Shown: piece after piece, positions 1 through 8,263 of the stretch
Numbering within the stretch: the stretch's first letter is position 1
Layout: every line of letters begins with the position of its first letter
DNA from: JAAYEL01 sp964345835
Lineage (GTDB): Bacteria; Bacillota; Clostridia; Tissierellales; Peptoniphilaceae
Length of the DNA stretch: 64,000 nt
Direction of reading: 5' to 3'
Assembly: GCA_964345835.1 (NCBI GenBank)
Contig: CAYFSL010000005.1
Coordinates: forward strand, 1-64,000
The notes under the pieces: generated by a model
Database searches by the model: none
Told to the model about the DNA's origin: nothing
What the model saw: only the letters and a program-made list of their open reading frames with translations
Program-made: the position numbers and the translations under genes

Positions 1-42
1 GATAAATAGGGCAAGTAATAGATACTTGATGTACTTCTTCAT
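1..42 (-). CDS. Partial CDS, N-terminus of a membrane or secreted protein
   Basis: Only the first 14 codons are in the window. They read MKKYIKYLLLALFI, a basic start followed by a hydrophobic run, as in a signal peptide or membrane anchor. A strong ribosome binding site (AGGAGG) lies at 46-52 and a promoter with an inverted repeat lies further upstream. The rest of the gene is off the left edge, so its function cannot be named. Confidence 0.7.
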   Translation of the reverse strand, partial: MKKYIKYLLLALFI

Positions 43-73
43 AAATCCTCCTATAAATATTTTATTACATTAT

Positions 74-102
74 ATTATAGTATGATAAAAGTATTTTTTA
101 AA
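74..102 (-). promoter_or_regulatory. Sigma-A promoter of the partial left-edge gene
   Basis: On the minus strand, TTTAAA (97-102) and TATAAT (74-79) are separated by 17 bp. The predicted transcript starts about 25 bp before the ribosome binding site. Confidence 0.6.
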
Positions 103-115
103 CCTGTATAGGTTT
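100..115. promoter_or_regulatory. Inverted repeat overlapping the -35 (candidate operator)
   Basis: AAACCT, four bases, then AGGTTT form a perfect 6-4-6 inverted repeat. It overlaps the -35 of the left-edge gene, where a repressor would block RNA polymerase. The regulator is unknown. Confidence 0.4.
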
Positions 116-193
116 TTGTACGAATAATTCTACTTCAAGCTATTATTCTTATAGCTTATGTGACTTTTTATAATTCTCTAACACAATTATTTC

Positions 194-238
194 ATAAAAA
201 ATAAGCCTAGAAGCATGGACATCCATGTTTCTAGGCTA
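194..238 (-). terminator. Terminator of the ferredoxin gene
   Basis: A 16-bp nearly perfect stem (AGCCTAGAAACATGGA with TCCATGCTTCTAGGCT) is followed on the minus strand by TATTTTTTAT. It lies 22 bp past the ferredoxin stop codon. Confidence 0.85.
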
Positions 239-259
239 TTTAACAAAATTAATATGTAA

Positions 260-427
260 TTATTCTTGACTTATTGCTCCTGTTGGGCAAACTCCTGCAC
301 ATGCACCACAATCGATACAAGTATCTCCATCTATTACGTAGATATCTCCTTCAGAAATTGCTTCAACTGGACATTCTGGTAAACAAGTACCACATGCTAT
401 ACATCCATCACCTATTACGTGTGCCAT
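260..427 (-). CDS. 2[4Fe-4S] ferredoxin
   Basis: This 55-residue protein has two clostridial-type cluster motifs: CIACGTC with CP at residues 9-19, and CIDCGAC with CP at 38-48. It is a soluble low-potential electron carrier, typical of fermenters, serving for example pyruvate:ferredoxin oxidoreductase and hydrogenase. A strong ribosome binding site (AAAGGAGG) precedes the ATG. A TACAAT -10 lies at 463-468 and a terminator follows, so the gene is probably transcribed alone. The electron partners cannot be read from the context. Confidence 0.95.
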   Translation of the reverse strand: MAHVIGDGCIACGTCLPECPVEAISEGDIYVIDGDTCIDCGACAGVCPTGAISQE

Positions 428-619
428 AATTTTCCTCCTTTAATTATCATTTTAATAAGTACATTGTAACATAGATATCAAAAAAGCCTAAGAAATAATG
501 CATATATTCAGAAAATACCCTTTATTTATTACTATTGTTAAATAAATGGTTAGCCTTGGTTAACATACTTTTAGGTCCAGGCCTTGAAATATCTACCTTA
601 TATCTGGCTAATGGCTCCA

Positions 620-1426
620 TTAAACACGGGTCAAATCCGACAACTTGTAGGTGTTTATATTTTCTCCATCTTCTGATTCTATCTTAACTTTTAGCTTTTT
701 CTCAAGGATCTTTTGTTCTACAACCCTTCCAACTCCATCCTCAGTCTTAACCTTACTTCCTACTGGTGGAAGTTGACTCCTATGGTGGGCGTAGACATCC
801 TCTTCATATTTCAAGCAACACATCAATCTGCCACAAACCCCTGATATTTTTGTAGGATTCAGAGAAAGCCCCTGGTCCTTAGCCATCTTTATAGATACAG
901 GTTGAAATTGGGTTATATGTCTACTACAGCAGGTTTGTTGGCCACATTGTCCAAGACCGCCTACTAACTTCGCCTTATCCCTAACCCCGACTTGCCTTAG
1001 TTCAATCCTGGTCCTAAATATCTGCGCAAGGTCCTTTACCAGGTTTCTAAAGTCAATCCTTCCATCGGCTATAAAATAGAATATCAACTTTTGCCCATCA
1101 AAAGTATACTCACAATCAACTAGCTTCATATCAAGGTCGTGGTCCTTGATTTTTATCTTACAGATGTCCATGGCATCCTTTGACCTCTGGATGTTTTCAT
1201 CATTAATCTGTCTATCAAGTTCGTCAGCAACCCTAATTATTGGCTTTATGGGAGAGCTAAAGCTAGTTTCATCAACCCTCCTATTCATTATGACAACCTG
1301 ACCATACTCAATGCCTCTAACGGTTTCAACTATTACCTCGTCACCCAGTTTTACACCTGTCTCAGCAGGTAGAAAATAATATATTTTCCCTACTTTTTTA
1401 AATCTTACTCCTACAACTTCAACCAT
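620..1426 (-). CDS. ricT: RicT (YaaT), PSP1-domain regulatory protein
   Basis: The 268-residue protein belongs to the PSP1/YaaT family. In Bacillus RicT works with RicA and RicF, carries iron-sulfur clusters and promotes mRNA maturation by RNase Y. The conserved cysteine-rich segment is present in the second half (GLGQCGQQTCCS, then SGVCGRLMCCLKYE). It is the last gene of tmk-darA-holB-ricT; the start is supported by GGAGG formed by the end of holB, four bases upstream. The stop at 620 is followed in another frame by 33 protein-like codons, so the 3' end may be frameshifted. Confidence 0.9.
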   Translation of the reverse strand: MVEVVGVRFKKVGKIYYFLPAETGVKLGDEVIVETVRGIEYGQVVIMNRRVDETSFSSPIKPIIRVADELDRQINDENIQRSKDAMDICKIKIKDHDLDMKLVDCEYTFDGQKLIFYFIADGRIDFRNLVKDLAQIFRTRIELRQVGVRDKAKLVGGLGQCGQQTCCSRHITQFQPVSIKMAKDQGLSLNPTKISGVCGRLMCCLKYEEDVYAHHRSQLPPVGSKVKTEDGVGRVVEQKILEKKLKVKIESEDGENINTYKLSDLTRV

Positions 1427-2227
1427 CTATTCCTCCATCAAGGTGAATAAAAAATTTTCAAAGGCTAATTGGAAATTTATATTCACTCTAAGTAAATCAT
1501 TTATTTCTTCTAGCTTTAATATAGCTCCTTCAATCTTTGCTTGAGACAAGTCCTTGAAAAAAGTTAAATATTTTATATACCTTTGGCTATTTCCCTGGTA
1601 AATCCCAAGTTTAAATACCAGTATATCAGCGAAAAACACCTCTAACTGGTTGATTAAGTCCTTCTTCCTATCCTTAAATTTATCTATAATGCTTTTAGAA
1701 GAGATTGCCGCATAATATTTCCCCTGAAAAGCCTTTTGCAATAAAGTAATCACTTCCTCAAAATCTTCCGAAGTTAGAAACCTATCCTCTTCCCTATAAT
1801 CTGAAATTAATTGACACCTAGAAAGGATAGTGTCGTATAGCTTGTTCCTATTATCTGTCGTAAGTATTATTATGCAATATTCAGGAAGGTCCTCTAAAGT
1901 TTTCAAAAGAGCATTTTGAGCTTCAGCCCTCATACAGTCAGCCCTTTCTATGACAAATACCTTATAGGCTGATTCTAGGGGTTTCTCAAAAACCTTCTTT
2001 TTTATATCTCTAATAACATCTATGGGAATCCTATCTTTTTCTGGCCTAACTATATCCAGGTCATAAAATCTTTCAAGTCCCAAAGACTTGTCTCTCTTAT
2101 CTTCTTCCTTAAATATTTCTTCCGCAAAATCGATATACATTTGTCTAGTTTCTTCTAGCTGACCCTCAAACACGTAAGCGTGGGATAACTTACCAGTCAA
2201 AAATCCCTGGGCTAAAATCTTATTCAT
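1427..2227 (-). CDS. holB: DNA polymerase III delta-prime subunit (HolB)
   Basis: This 266-residue clamp-loader subunit resembles the N-terminal part of DnaX, including the alignment around LSHAYVFEG and the arginine-finger motif LSRCQ near residue 145. The P-loop is lost: the expected GxxGxGK stretch reads EGQLEETRQ. That is normal for delta-prime, which does not bind ATP itself. It would assemble with DnaX and HolA to load the DnaN clamp. It abuts ricT without a gap and follows darA, the standard Firmicute order. Confidence 0.9.
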   Translation of the reverse strand: MNKILAQGFLTGKLSHAYVFEGQLEETRQMYIDFAEEIFKEEDKRDKSLGLERFYDLDIVRPEKDRIPIDVIRDIKKKVFEKPLESAYKVFVIERADCMRAEAQNALLKTLEDLPEYCIIILTTDNRNKLYDTILSRCQLISDYREEDRFLTSEDFEEVITLLQKAFQGKYYAAISSKSIIDKFKDRKKDLINQLEVFFADILVFKLGIYQGNSQRYIKYLTFFKDLSQAKIEGAILKLEEINDLLRVNINFQLAFENFLFTLMEE

Positions 2228-2554
2228 CTATATCCTTAAAAATTGGTCCACATTAAGGATGAAGACTGTGGCTCCACCGATTTCTATTTCCACAGGGAAG
2301 GTTTGAAACATTGCCCCTTGCATATTAGGGTTCATCATAGCTGTAGTAGTTTTTCTCCTCTTGCAATTTGTCTCGATAATCTCGATACATTGGTTAAGCT
2401 TATCTTCTTCTACCCCCATGAAAATGGTCGTATTCCCGCTTTTCAGAAAACCACCTGTACTTGATAACCTAGTTACCCTAAATCCTTTATCTATGAAATC
2501 GTCCATTAAAGCATTGACATCACTATCTTGAACAACTATCAATAATAATTTCAT
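2228..2554 (-). CDS. darA: DarA (YaaQ), PII-like cyclic-di-AMP receptor
   Basis: The 108-residue length, the opening MKLLLIVVQDSD and the glycine-rich loop RLSSTGGFLKSGNTT match the DUF970/YaaQ family, whose PII-like trimer binds c-di-AMP. Its downstream partner is not known. It lies between tmk and holB as in most Firmicutes. A second c-di-AMP-linked candidate, CbpB, is encoded at 7.7 kb. A GGAGG site in the 1-bp tmk junction region sets the start. Confidence 0.93.
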   Translation of the reverse strand: MKLLLIVVQDSDVNALMDDFIDKGFRVTRLSSTGGFLKSGNTTIFMGVEEDKLNQCIEIIETNCKRRKTTTAMMNPNMQGAMFQTFPVEIEIGGATVFILNVDQFLRI

Positions 2555-2555
2555 C

Positions 2556-3179
2556 TTATCCTCCTATTATATCTTTTAATTTACCTATAACTTCCGCAGT
2601 TACTTCTTCCAGGCTCCTTGATGCATCAATAAGGATAAAGGAATCACCCTGGGTTGCTATCATCTCCTGGTATCCTCTATATACCCTTTCATGGTAGGCT
2701 TCTGACTCTTCTTCCAGCCTATCAGCCTCAACATTATTCTTTTTCCTATTTAATACAGTAATAGGATCAACATTTAAGAAAATAGTATAATCAGGCTTTA
2801 ATCTTCCTGTAGCATAGTCATTTATATTTTTGACCTCTTTATAGTCAAGCTTTCTACCGTAGGCTTGGTAGGCAAGTGAGCTCATTACATACCTATCGCT
2901 AATAACAAGCCTTCCAGCCTCTATATTAGGCAAGATAACCTCTTCAACATGCTGAGCTCTTGCAGCTGCATATAATAAAGCTTCTGTCATTGGGGTCATC
3001 TCTTTGTTAGCCTTGTCAAGTAATATAGCCCTTATATCCTCAGATATTTCTGTACCCCCAGGTTCCCTAGTAAGGACATAGTCTATCCCACTATCATCTA
3101 AATATTTTTTTACCTTATCTAAAACAGTCGTTTTGCCAGATCCATCAGATCCTTCAAAGACTATGAATTTACCTTTCAT
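2556..3179 (-). CDS. tmk: Thymidylate kinase
   Basis: Tmk phosphorylates dTMP to dTDP for DNA synthesis. The 207-residue protein has the P-loop FEGSDGSGKTT (8-18), TREPGGTEI (37-45) and the DRY motif (95-97), all diagnostic of the family. It is the first gene of the tmk-darA-holB-ricT operon. The ribosome binding site AGGAGG lies at about 3182-3188, with a candidate promoter just upstream. Confidence 0.97.
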   Translation of the reverse strand: MKGKFIVFEGSDGSGKTTVLDKVKKYLDDSGIDYVLTREPGGTEISEDIRAILLDKANKEMTPMTEALLYAAARAQHVEEVILPNIEAGRLVISDRYVMSSLAYQAYGRKLDYKEVKNINDYATGRLKPDYTIFLNVDPITVLNRKKNNVEADRLEEESEAYHERVYRGYQEMIATQGDSFILIDASRSLEEVTAEVIGKLKDIIGG

Positions 3180-3199
3180 AAATCCTCCTCAATATAATT

Positions 3200-3228
3200 A
3201 TTATATAATCTATGCAGTTTTTTTTCCA
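3200..3228 (-). promoter_or_regulatory. Candidate promoter of the tmk operon
   Basis: On the minus strand TGGAAA (3223-3228) and TATAAT (3200-3205) are 17 bp apart. The -35 is weak and the -10 is perfect. It lies between the htpG terminator and tmk. Confidence 0.45.
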
Positions 3229-3301
3229 TACCCCCACATAAGTTCACATATATAATAAAGCAACTATTCATTTAAGGATATATTAAAAAATAAAGATATA
3301 T

Positions 3302-3345
3302 AAAAATCCCACCCTACTACTCCAACAAGTACAGGTGGGATCTTT
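3302..3345 (-). terminator. Terminator of htpG
   Basis: GATCCCACC and GGTGGGATT pair around a 19-base loop. TTTTTATATA follows on the minus strand, about 33 bp beyond the htpG stop. Confidence 0.8.
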
Positions 3346-3377
3346 GGCTTATAGTCTTATTTCACCTTAGCCGTATA

Positions 3378-5258
3378 TTAATCTATTAATTTCATAACAT
3401 CCTTGGTATAAGCTACTATATCATCTATAGCAAGACCAGCAATCAGCCTTCCATGGGCATATAGGACCTTAGTAAGGAGTTCTATCTTCTTGTCATCATT
3501 TTCGGACAAGGCCTTCATAAGGTCTGAAAATACCTTATGGTTAGGGTTTATCTCAAGAACCTTGTCAGCCTTAATAGCAGGTGCATCAGGTTGGTTTAAG
3601 AAGGTCTTTTCCATTTCTATGGAAAAATCTCCTCTAGAGGTTAGTATTACTGCATCTTCATCTAACCTATTAGTTTCCTTTACCTCAACCACATCTTCAT
3701 CTAAGAAAGACTTCATCTTTTCAAAAAGGGATTTCCTATTGGTTTTTTCAGCCTCATCAAGGTCTTCTTCCTTTGATTCTTCTTCGTAGTCAAAGGCGGA
3801 AACAAAGGTCATTTCGTCCATATCTTCTAGCAATTTTATTACAAATTCATCTATTTCATGGGTTAGATATAGGATTTCATAGTCTTCATTTTTCAATTTT
3901 TTAAGTGCAGGGTTTACATCTATACTTTCATAAGTTTTTCCGGCTGCAAAGTATATTTTATCTTGTCCCTCTTTCTTCCCTGCAACATATTCTTTCAAAC
4001 TGATAGGCTCTTTAGACTTTGATGTTGAATACACAAGTAGGTCTTGTAGGTCATTTCTTTCCCCAAATGACAAGTATATTGCAGCCTTTAGGCTAACCCC
4101 AAAGCTGTCAAAAAATTCCAGGTATTTTTCCCTATCATCTTTCATCAGCCTTCTAAGTTCTTGCAAGACCTTCCTTTCAATATTTTTGGCTATGGACTGA
4201 AGTCTCCTATCCTGTTGTAGGATTTCCCTTGAAATATTCAAGGATAGGTCTGGAGAGTCTACAACCCCTTTAACAAATCCCAGGTAATCTGGTAGGAGAT
4301 CAGCATTGTTATCCATTATCATTACACCATTAGAATAAAGTTGTAATCCTTTTTTGTGGTCCTTTGTGTAATAGTCAAATGGAGGGTTAGATGGGATATA
4401 TAGGATAGCCCTATAGTTTATCATCCCCTCTGCATTGAGGTGGATCCAGCTAAGAGGCTTGTCAAATCCGTATTTTTGCTCCCTATAAAAATCTAGATAG
4501 TCCTCATCTTTCAAAGACGCCTTATCCTTCACCCATATTGGAACCATAGAGTTTAAAGTTTCTTCCTCTATATATTCTTCACTTACTGGACTCTCTTTAT
4601 CATCCTCGGTAGTTTTTTCTGCTTTCCTAAATTTCGTTACATCCATCTTGATAGGATATTTAATATAATTAGAATACTTTTCTACCAAGTCCTTGATCTT
4701 TTCTTCTTTAAGGTAGTCTGAGTAAGATAAACCTTCCTCATCTTCTTTTAGATATAGCCTAACTAGGGTACCTATTTCATCTTTTTCAGATTCGGATATT
4801 TCATATCCTTCACTTCCGCTGCTTACCCACTTATAGGCCTTTTCATCCTTCTTCTTTGAGATGACCTCTAGTTTATCAGCCACCATAAAAGCGGAATAAA
4901 AGCCTACTCCAAATTGACCTATGATTGATATTTCATCATTCTTGTTCAAATTCTTGAAATCAAATGACCCACTTTTGGCAATTACACCTAAATTATTTTC
5001 TAATTCCTCTTTAGACATTCCTATACCTGTATCAATAATCTCTATAATTCTTTCCTCAGGCTTTAAATTTATCTTAATGAAGAAATTATCCCTATTAAAT
5101 GATTGGTCCTTGTCTTCCAGCATCTGAACATACCTCTTATCTATGGCGTCTGATGCATTTGATATAAGTTCTCTTAAAAATATTTCCTTGTTAGTATAAA
5201 TTGAATGTATCATTAGGTCTAAAATTCTTTTCGACTCTGTAGCAAATTCTTTTTTCAT
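3378..5258 (-). CDS. htpG: HtpG, Hsp90-family chaperone
   Basis: This 626-residue cytoplasmic ATP-dependent chaperone has the GHKL ATPase motifs near the N-terminus (ELISNASDAID, IDTGIGMS, GQFGVGFYSAF). The middle domain contains the conserved RE and Q of NISREILQQDR. The length is normal. GGGGAGG lies just before the ATG. The promoter contains a CIRCE-like operator, which implies HrcA control rather than the HrcA-independent control described for Bacillus htpG. Confidence 0.97.
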   Translation of the reverse strand: MKKEFATESKRILDLMIHSIYTNKEIFLRELISNASDAIDKRYVQMLEDKDQSFNRDNFFIKINLKPEERIIEIIDTGIGMSKEELENNLGVIAKSGSFDFKNLNKNDEISIIGQFGVGFYSAFMVADKLEVISKKKDEKAYKWVSSGSEGYEISESEKDEIGTLVRLYLKEDEEGLSYSDYLKEEKIKDLVEKYSNYIKYPIKMDVTKFRKAEKTTEDDKESPVSEEYIEEETLNSMVPIWVKDKASLKDEDYLDFYREQKYGFDKPLSWIHLNAEGMINYRAILYIPSNPPFDYYTKDHKKGLQLYSNGVMIMDNNADLLPDYLGFVKGVVDSPDLSLNISREILQQDRRLQSIAKNIERKVLQELRRLMKDDREKYLEFFDSFGVSLKAAIYLSFGERNDLQDLLVYSTSKSKEPISLKEYVAGKKEGQDKIYFAAGKTYESIDVNPALKKLKNEDYEILYLTHEIDEFVIKLLEDMDEMTFVSAFDYEEESKEEDLDEAEKTNRKSLFEKMKSFLDEDVVEVKETNRLDEDAVILTSRGDFSIEMEKTFLNQPDAPAIKADKVLEINPNHKVFSDLMKALSENDDKKIELLTKVLYAHGRLIAGLAIDDIVAYTKDVMKLID

Positions 5259-5298
5259 TATTACCTCCCCAGCCTATCTTTATAGGTCTTTTTTACTG

Positions 5299-5325
5299 TT
5301 GTCACTCAGCGTCTTCGAGTGATAA
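5299..5325. promoter_or_regulatory. CIRCE-like element (HrcA operator) of htpG
   Basis: On the minus strand TTATCACTC, nine bases, GAGTGACAA. This matches the HrcA operator (TTAGCACTC-N9-GAGTGCTAA) at 14 of 18 arm positions with the exact 9-bp spacer. It lies just downstream of the -10, over the expected transcription start, the usual place for HrcA repression. No hrcA gene is in the window. Confidence 0.8.
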
Positions 5326-5333
5326 TATATATT

Positions 5334-5362
5334 ATAATAGCAGGAAGGTCAGGATAAGTCAA
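5334..5362 (-). promoter_or_regulatory. Sigma-A promoter of htpG
   Basis: TTGACT (5357-5362) and TATTAT (5334-5339) are separated by 17 bp on the minus strand. The CIRCE-like element starts 8 bp past the -10. Confidence 0.75.
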
Positions 5363-5372
5363 ATTAATGAAT

Positions 5373-5404
5373 AAAAAAGGATGCTAGGAAACTACCTAAC
5401 ACCC
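5373..5404 (-). terminator. Terminator of the amidase gene
   Basis: A 10-bp stem (GGGTGTTAGG with CCTAGCATCC, two G-U pairs) is followed by TTTTTT on the minus strand, 30 bp after the amidase stop codon. Confidence 0.85.
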
Positions 5405-5433
5405 TTATATGTTTTCTATTTTATTAAAAGCAT

Positions 5434-7395
5434 TTATTTCTTTTCAAGATTATAATTTCTTGCTATAATTTCCATTAAATTCTTAGCTACTTGCTCCCTA
5501 GACCTTAAGAAGGCTCTGGAGTCTTGTAGGCTTGTATGGAAGCAAAACTCTATCAAATACTTAGTCTTGGCTGTATTTGGATGTCTCAAGACACTATAAT
5601 AATCCATTGATCCAAGGATTGGCCTACCATAGAAGGTCCCATTCATCGCCCTATACTTAACCCCCCTATTAGGGTTGCCAACTGTCCTAGACACCATACT
5701 AGCAATCTCATAGGCCATTGAGTTGTTGGCGCTATTATTACTATTTATAACTTCTACCCCTCTTACTTTAGATCCCCCATTAACTGAAGATACGGCATTT
5801 GTATGCAGGGATAGGAATAAGTCGGCACCAGCCCCCATTCTCGCCCTGGTATCAAGGCTTGGCCAAGCACTATTTGTTGTTCTTGTTGTCAGAACCTTTA
5901 CATTCTTATACTTATTTGCCTCTCTTATTATATATCTTGAAAATTCGAAGTTTTGATCCCCTTCATTAAATAGGACCCCACCTCTATTGCTAGCTATTCC
6001 AGGACCGTGACCCGGATCCAAGACTAGGACAAATTGTCCCTTGGAAGCTTTCGACTTATTATTTGCAGAACTACTAGCTAGAGTAACCTTTTTCTTATCA
6101 TTTTGTTTTGTCGCCAAAGGCTTTGCAGAACCCTTATCAATTATAGGTTTATCGCCTTCGATATAAACCCATGATCCTGGATTTTGCTTAGATAAACTTA
6201 TATTTATCGCACCATTATTAGCAATGGAATAAATATAGTAGTTACCAGCCTTTGCAAGTCCAACGGAATTATTCTTTGCTTTAGCATCATATGAATTTAA
6301 GTAAGATTTCGCAGCTGCTTTAAGCGAATATACCTCACCAACTTTATAAACAACTGGAGCGGTCTTTGAAGACTCGTTTTTAGCTTTTTCTTTAGTAGCC
6401 CCTTCACTGCTTCCTGGTTTAGCCTCCTCCTTAGAATTAGATATATTAACGAGGTTGGCATCTTTAGGATTTATCCAGGCTCCAGCTTCCTTACTAGAGC
6501 TGCTTATATTTAGTAAACCATTAAATTCTTTATATATAAAATATGTCCCCGCCACTACATTTGTCACGGGATTTTGTCCAGATAAGGCTTCTTCAGCAGT
6601 CATATAACCTGCAGTTGACTGACCTAACTTGAACTTTCCATCAATTATTTGACTGGCATTTGCATCAATTCGTGGACTTGTACTAGGAGTTTCTTTCTTT
6701 ACAGGCTGATCATTTACTTGCTTTGAACCAAGATAAATCCAAGCCCCCATGCCTCCCTTAATGGTAGAGATATTTATAGCCCCGTTGTGGATTTTATAAA
6801 TATAATAATTACCTGGATAAAGTACCTTAACAGGGTTTGCTCCACTCTTTGCATCATACGAATTGATGTATCCATTAACTTTTTCCGTCAACTTATATAC
6901 GCCATTGGTCTTAATTTCTTGACTAAGCTTTTCACTTTTTACTTCTTTAAATTGGTTGTGCATATTCTTTTGACTATCTTCTAGCCTAACCCAGGCACCA
7001 GGAGATTCTTTCTCCTTAGAAAGATTTACTGCCCCATTAGAAATTCTATAGATATAGTAGTTACCAGGATCAAGGGAGGTTACCTTGTTTTCGCCTTCTA
7101 GAGCATAATAAGCAGACATATATCCATCTTGTTTCTCCTTAAGTTCATACGCCATTCCACTAGTTAATATGACTTCAGAAACAATGTCCCCTTTTGAATT
7201 AGCTAGATATAGACCATTATTAACCCTAATAGCCTTGTTTTTTACTAAATTCCCCTGTGAAAAATATCTCGTTTTCCCATCTACATCCTTAAAACCTGTA
7301 TGATTGTTCTTAGCAGTCGACAAGGATGAAGGTAGGATAACCATTAAAATAGCCATAAAAAAAGATAGGACTCTCTTAAAGCTTTTTTTATTCAT
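5434..7395 (-). CDS. Secreted N-acetylmuramoyl-L-alanine amidase with four N-terminal repeat modules
   Basis: The 653-residue protein starts with a signal peptide (about residues 1-28). A short glycine/aromatic segment (34-72) resembling a cell-wall-binding repeat follows. Four modules of about 60 residues lie at 81-139, 165-223, 252-312 and 354-414. Each has the pattern GxY...Y, GNYYIY, NGxxNIS and GAW(I/V). A Ser/Lys/Ala linker leads to the C-terminal Amidase_3 domain (from about 455). Zinc and catalytic residues are visible: H463 in DPGHG, E478, H531 in SLHTN and E616 in LIEF. It would cut the MurNAc-L-Ala bond during growth or separation. The modules probably bind the wall; I cannot name their family. 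Confidence 0.92.
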   Translation of the reverse strand: MNKKSFKRVLSFFMAILMVILPSSLSTAKNNHTGFKDVDGKTRYFSQGNLVKNKAIRVNNGLYLANSKGDIVSEVILTSGMAYELKEKQDGYMSAYYALEGENKVTSLDPGNYYIYRISNGAVNLSKEKESPGAWVRLEDSQKNMHNQFKEVKSEKLSQEIKTNGVYKLTEKVNGYINSYDAKSGANPVKVLYPGNYYIYKIHNGAINISTIKGGMGAWIYLGSKQVNDQPVKKETPSTSPRIDANASQIIDGKFKLGQSTAGYMTAEEALSGQNPVTNVVAGTYFIYKEFNGLLNISSSSKEAGAWINPKDANLVNISNSKEEAKPGSSEGATKEKAKNESSKTAPVVYKVGEVYSLKAAAKSYLNSYDAKAKNNSVGLAKAGNYYIYSIANNGAINISLSKQNPGSWVYIEGDKPIIDKGSAKPLATKQNDKKKVTLASSSANNKSKASKGQFVLVLDPGHGPGIASNRGGVLFNEGDQNFEFSRYIIREANKYKNVKVLTTRTTNSAWPSLDTRARMGAGADLFLSLHTNAVSSVNGGSKVRGVEVINSNNSANNSMAYEIASMVSRTVGNPNRGVKYRAMNGTFYGRPILGSMDYYSVLRHPNTAKTKYLIEFCFHTSLQDSRAFLRSREQVAKNLMEIIARNYNLEKK

Positions 7396-7460
7396 TATTT
7401 ACCTCCCCTTAAATTTGTTATAATCTCTCAAAAACGTGATTTAATCAATAAATTAATAAT

Positions 7461-7469
7461 ATTATAGCA
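7461..7469 (-). promoter_or_regulatory. Extended -10 promoter of the amidase gene
   Basis: TGCTATAAT on the minus strand is an extended -10 (TGn plus TATAAT). The -35 is poor. The leader would be about 60 nt, ending at GGGGAGG before the start codon. Confidence 0.5.
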
Positions 7470-7608
7470 TAGCTAGGCCATTAAAATAATATCTTGACCT
7501 AAAATAAAAGTTTTATTTAATAAATATTACAAAAAAGTTACATCGGCAAATTTTCAGAATAATTACCAATTTTTTTAGCTGATTGCATTCTAAGCCGGGG
7601 CTAATTCG

Positions 7609-7637
7609 TTGAAAAGGTTTTCTTGCTTGGGTATAAT
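7609..7637 (+). promoter_or_regulatory. Sigma-A promoter of cbpB
   Basis: TTGAAA (7609-7614) and TATAAT (7632-7637) are spaced by 17 bp. AGGAGG and the ATG follow within 25 bp, so the leader is short. Confidence 0.85.
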
Positions 7638-7661
7638 TAAATTACCTACAAGGAGGACATA

Positions 7662-8147
7662 ATGATTAACAAGACTTTATTGGACTTAATGGTTGAAGAA
7701 GAAGGCTCCCTCATGATTCCCGCAGAAGATGTGTCAATGGTCTTTGAGGACAATAGCCTGCTTCATGCAATCATGATTTTAAATAATACTACTTACATAT
7801 CTGTACCTGTTCTAGACTATGATAATAAGCTAAAAGGAATTATTTCTACCAGCCAGATTATTAAATTTTTGGGTGAGAAAATCTTGGGAGGCTTTGACGT
7901 ATTAGAGGAATATAAGGTAAAAGACGCTCTTTTAGATAATTATTCAACTATTAAAGAGGACTATACTATTGAAGAGGCTATGAGAGCCTTGATAAACCAC
8001 AACTTCCTTTGTGTAATAGACGATGATGGAGTTTTGAAAGGAATAATCCCAAGAAGTAATTTATTAAAGAAATTTAATTATATGGCCCATGAATTTGATA
8101 AACGTTACTATGTTACAAATAAGAAACAGTTCCCCTTCTTTTTCTAG
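7662..8147 (+). CDS. cbpB: CBS-domain protein, CbpB/DarB-like cyclic-di-AMP receptor
   Basis: The 161 residues consist almost entirely of two CBS motifs (about 10-75 and 85-145). Both have the typical strand-turn signature: VPVLDYDNKLKGIIS and LCVIDDDGVLKGIIP. Size and layout match Firmicute CbpB/DarB (YkuL), a stand-alone CBS protein that binds c-di-AMP and in Bacillus contacts Rel and pyruvate carboxylase. It is one of the few plus-strand genes left of the origin and has its own promoter and terminator. CBS proteins are hard to separate by eye, so the subfamily is probable rather than proven. Confidence 0.75.
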   Translation: MINKTLLDLMVEEEGSLMIPAEDVSMVFEDNSLLHAIMILNNTTYISVPVLDYDNKLKGIISTSQIIKFLGEKILGGFDVLEEYKVKDALLDNYSTIKEDYTIEEAMRALINHNFLCVIDDDGVLKGIIPRSNLLKKFNYMAHEFDKRYYVTNKKQFPFFF

Positions 8148-8175
8148 TTAATATTTACATATTGATAAGCAAAAT

Positions 8176-8225
8176 AAAAGGTAGTGTTACAGAATAACTA
8201 AAATCCTTCTGTAATTCTACCTTTT
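8176..8225. terminator. Bidirectional terminator between cbpB and apbE
   Basis: AAAAGGTAG...TTACAGAA pairs with TTCTGTAA...CTACCTTTT around a 12-base loop. A and T tracts on both sides let it serve the convergent genes cbpB and apbE. Confidence 0.85.
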
Positions 8226-8263
8226 CCCTTAAAAATCATTTCTTATTTAAATATCGCCTCAGT

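Noticed and set aside
505..522. GGGTAT upstream of the ferredoxin gene as a SigB-like promoter
   Set aside because: The nearest -35-like ATTTAA is about 18 bp away, outside the accepted spacing.
618..620. TAATG-coupled small gene starting with ATG at the ricT stop
   Set aside because: The frame stops after six codons; only a different, GTG-started frame is longer, reported as a weak finding.
3223..3260. GGGTAT on the minus strand upstream of tmk as a SigB-like promoter
   Set aside because: No GTTTAA-like -35 occurs at 12-15 bp.
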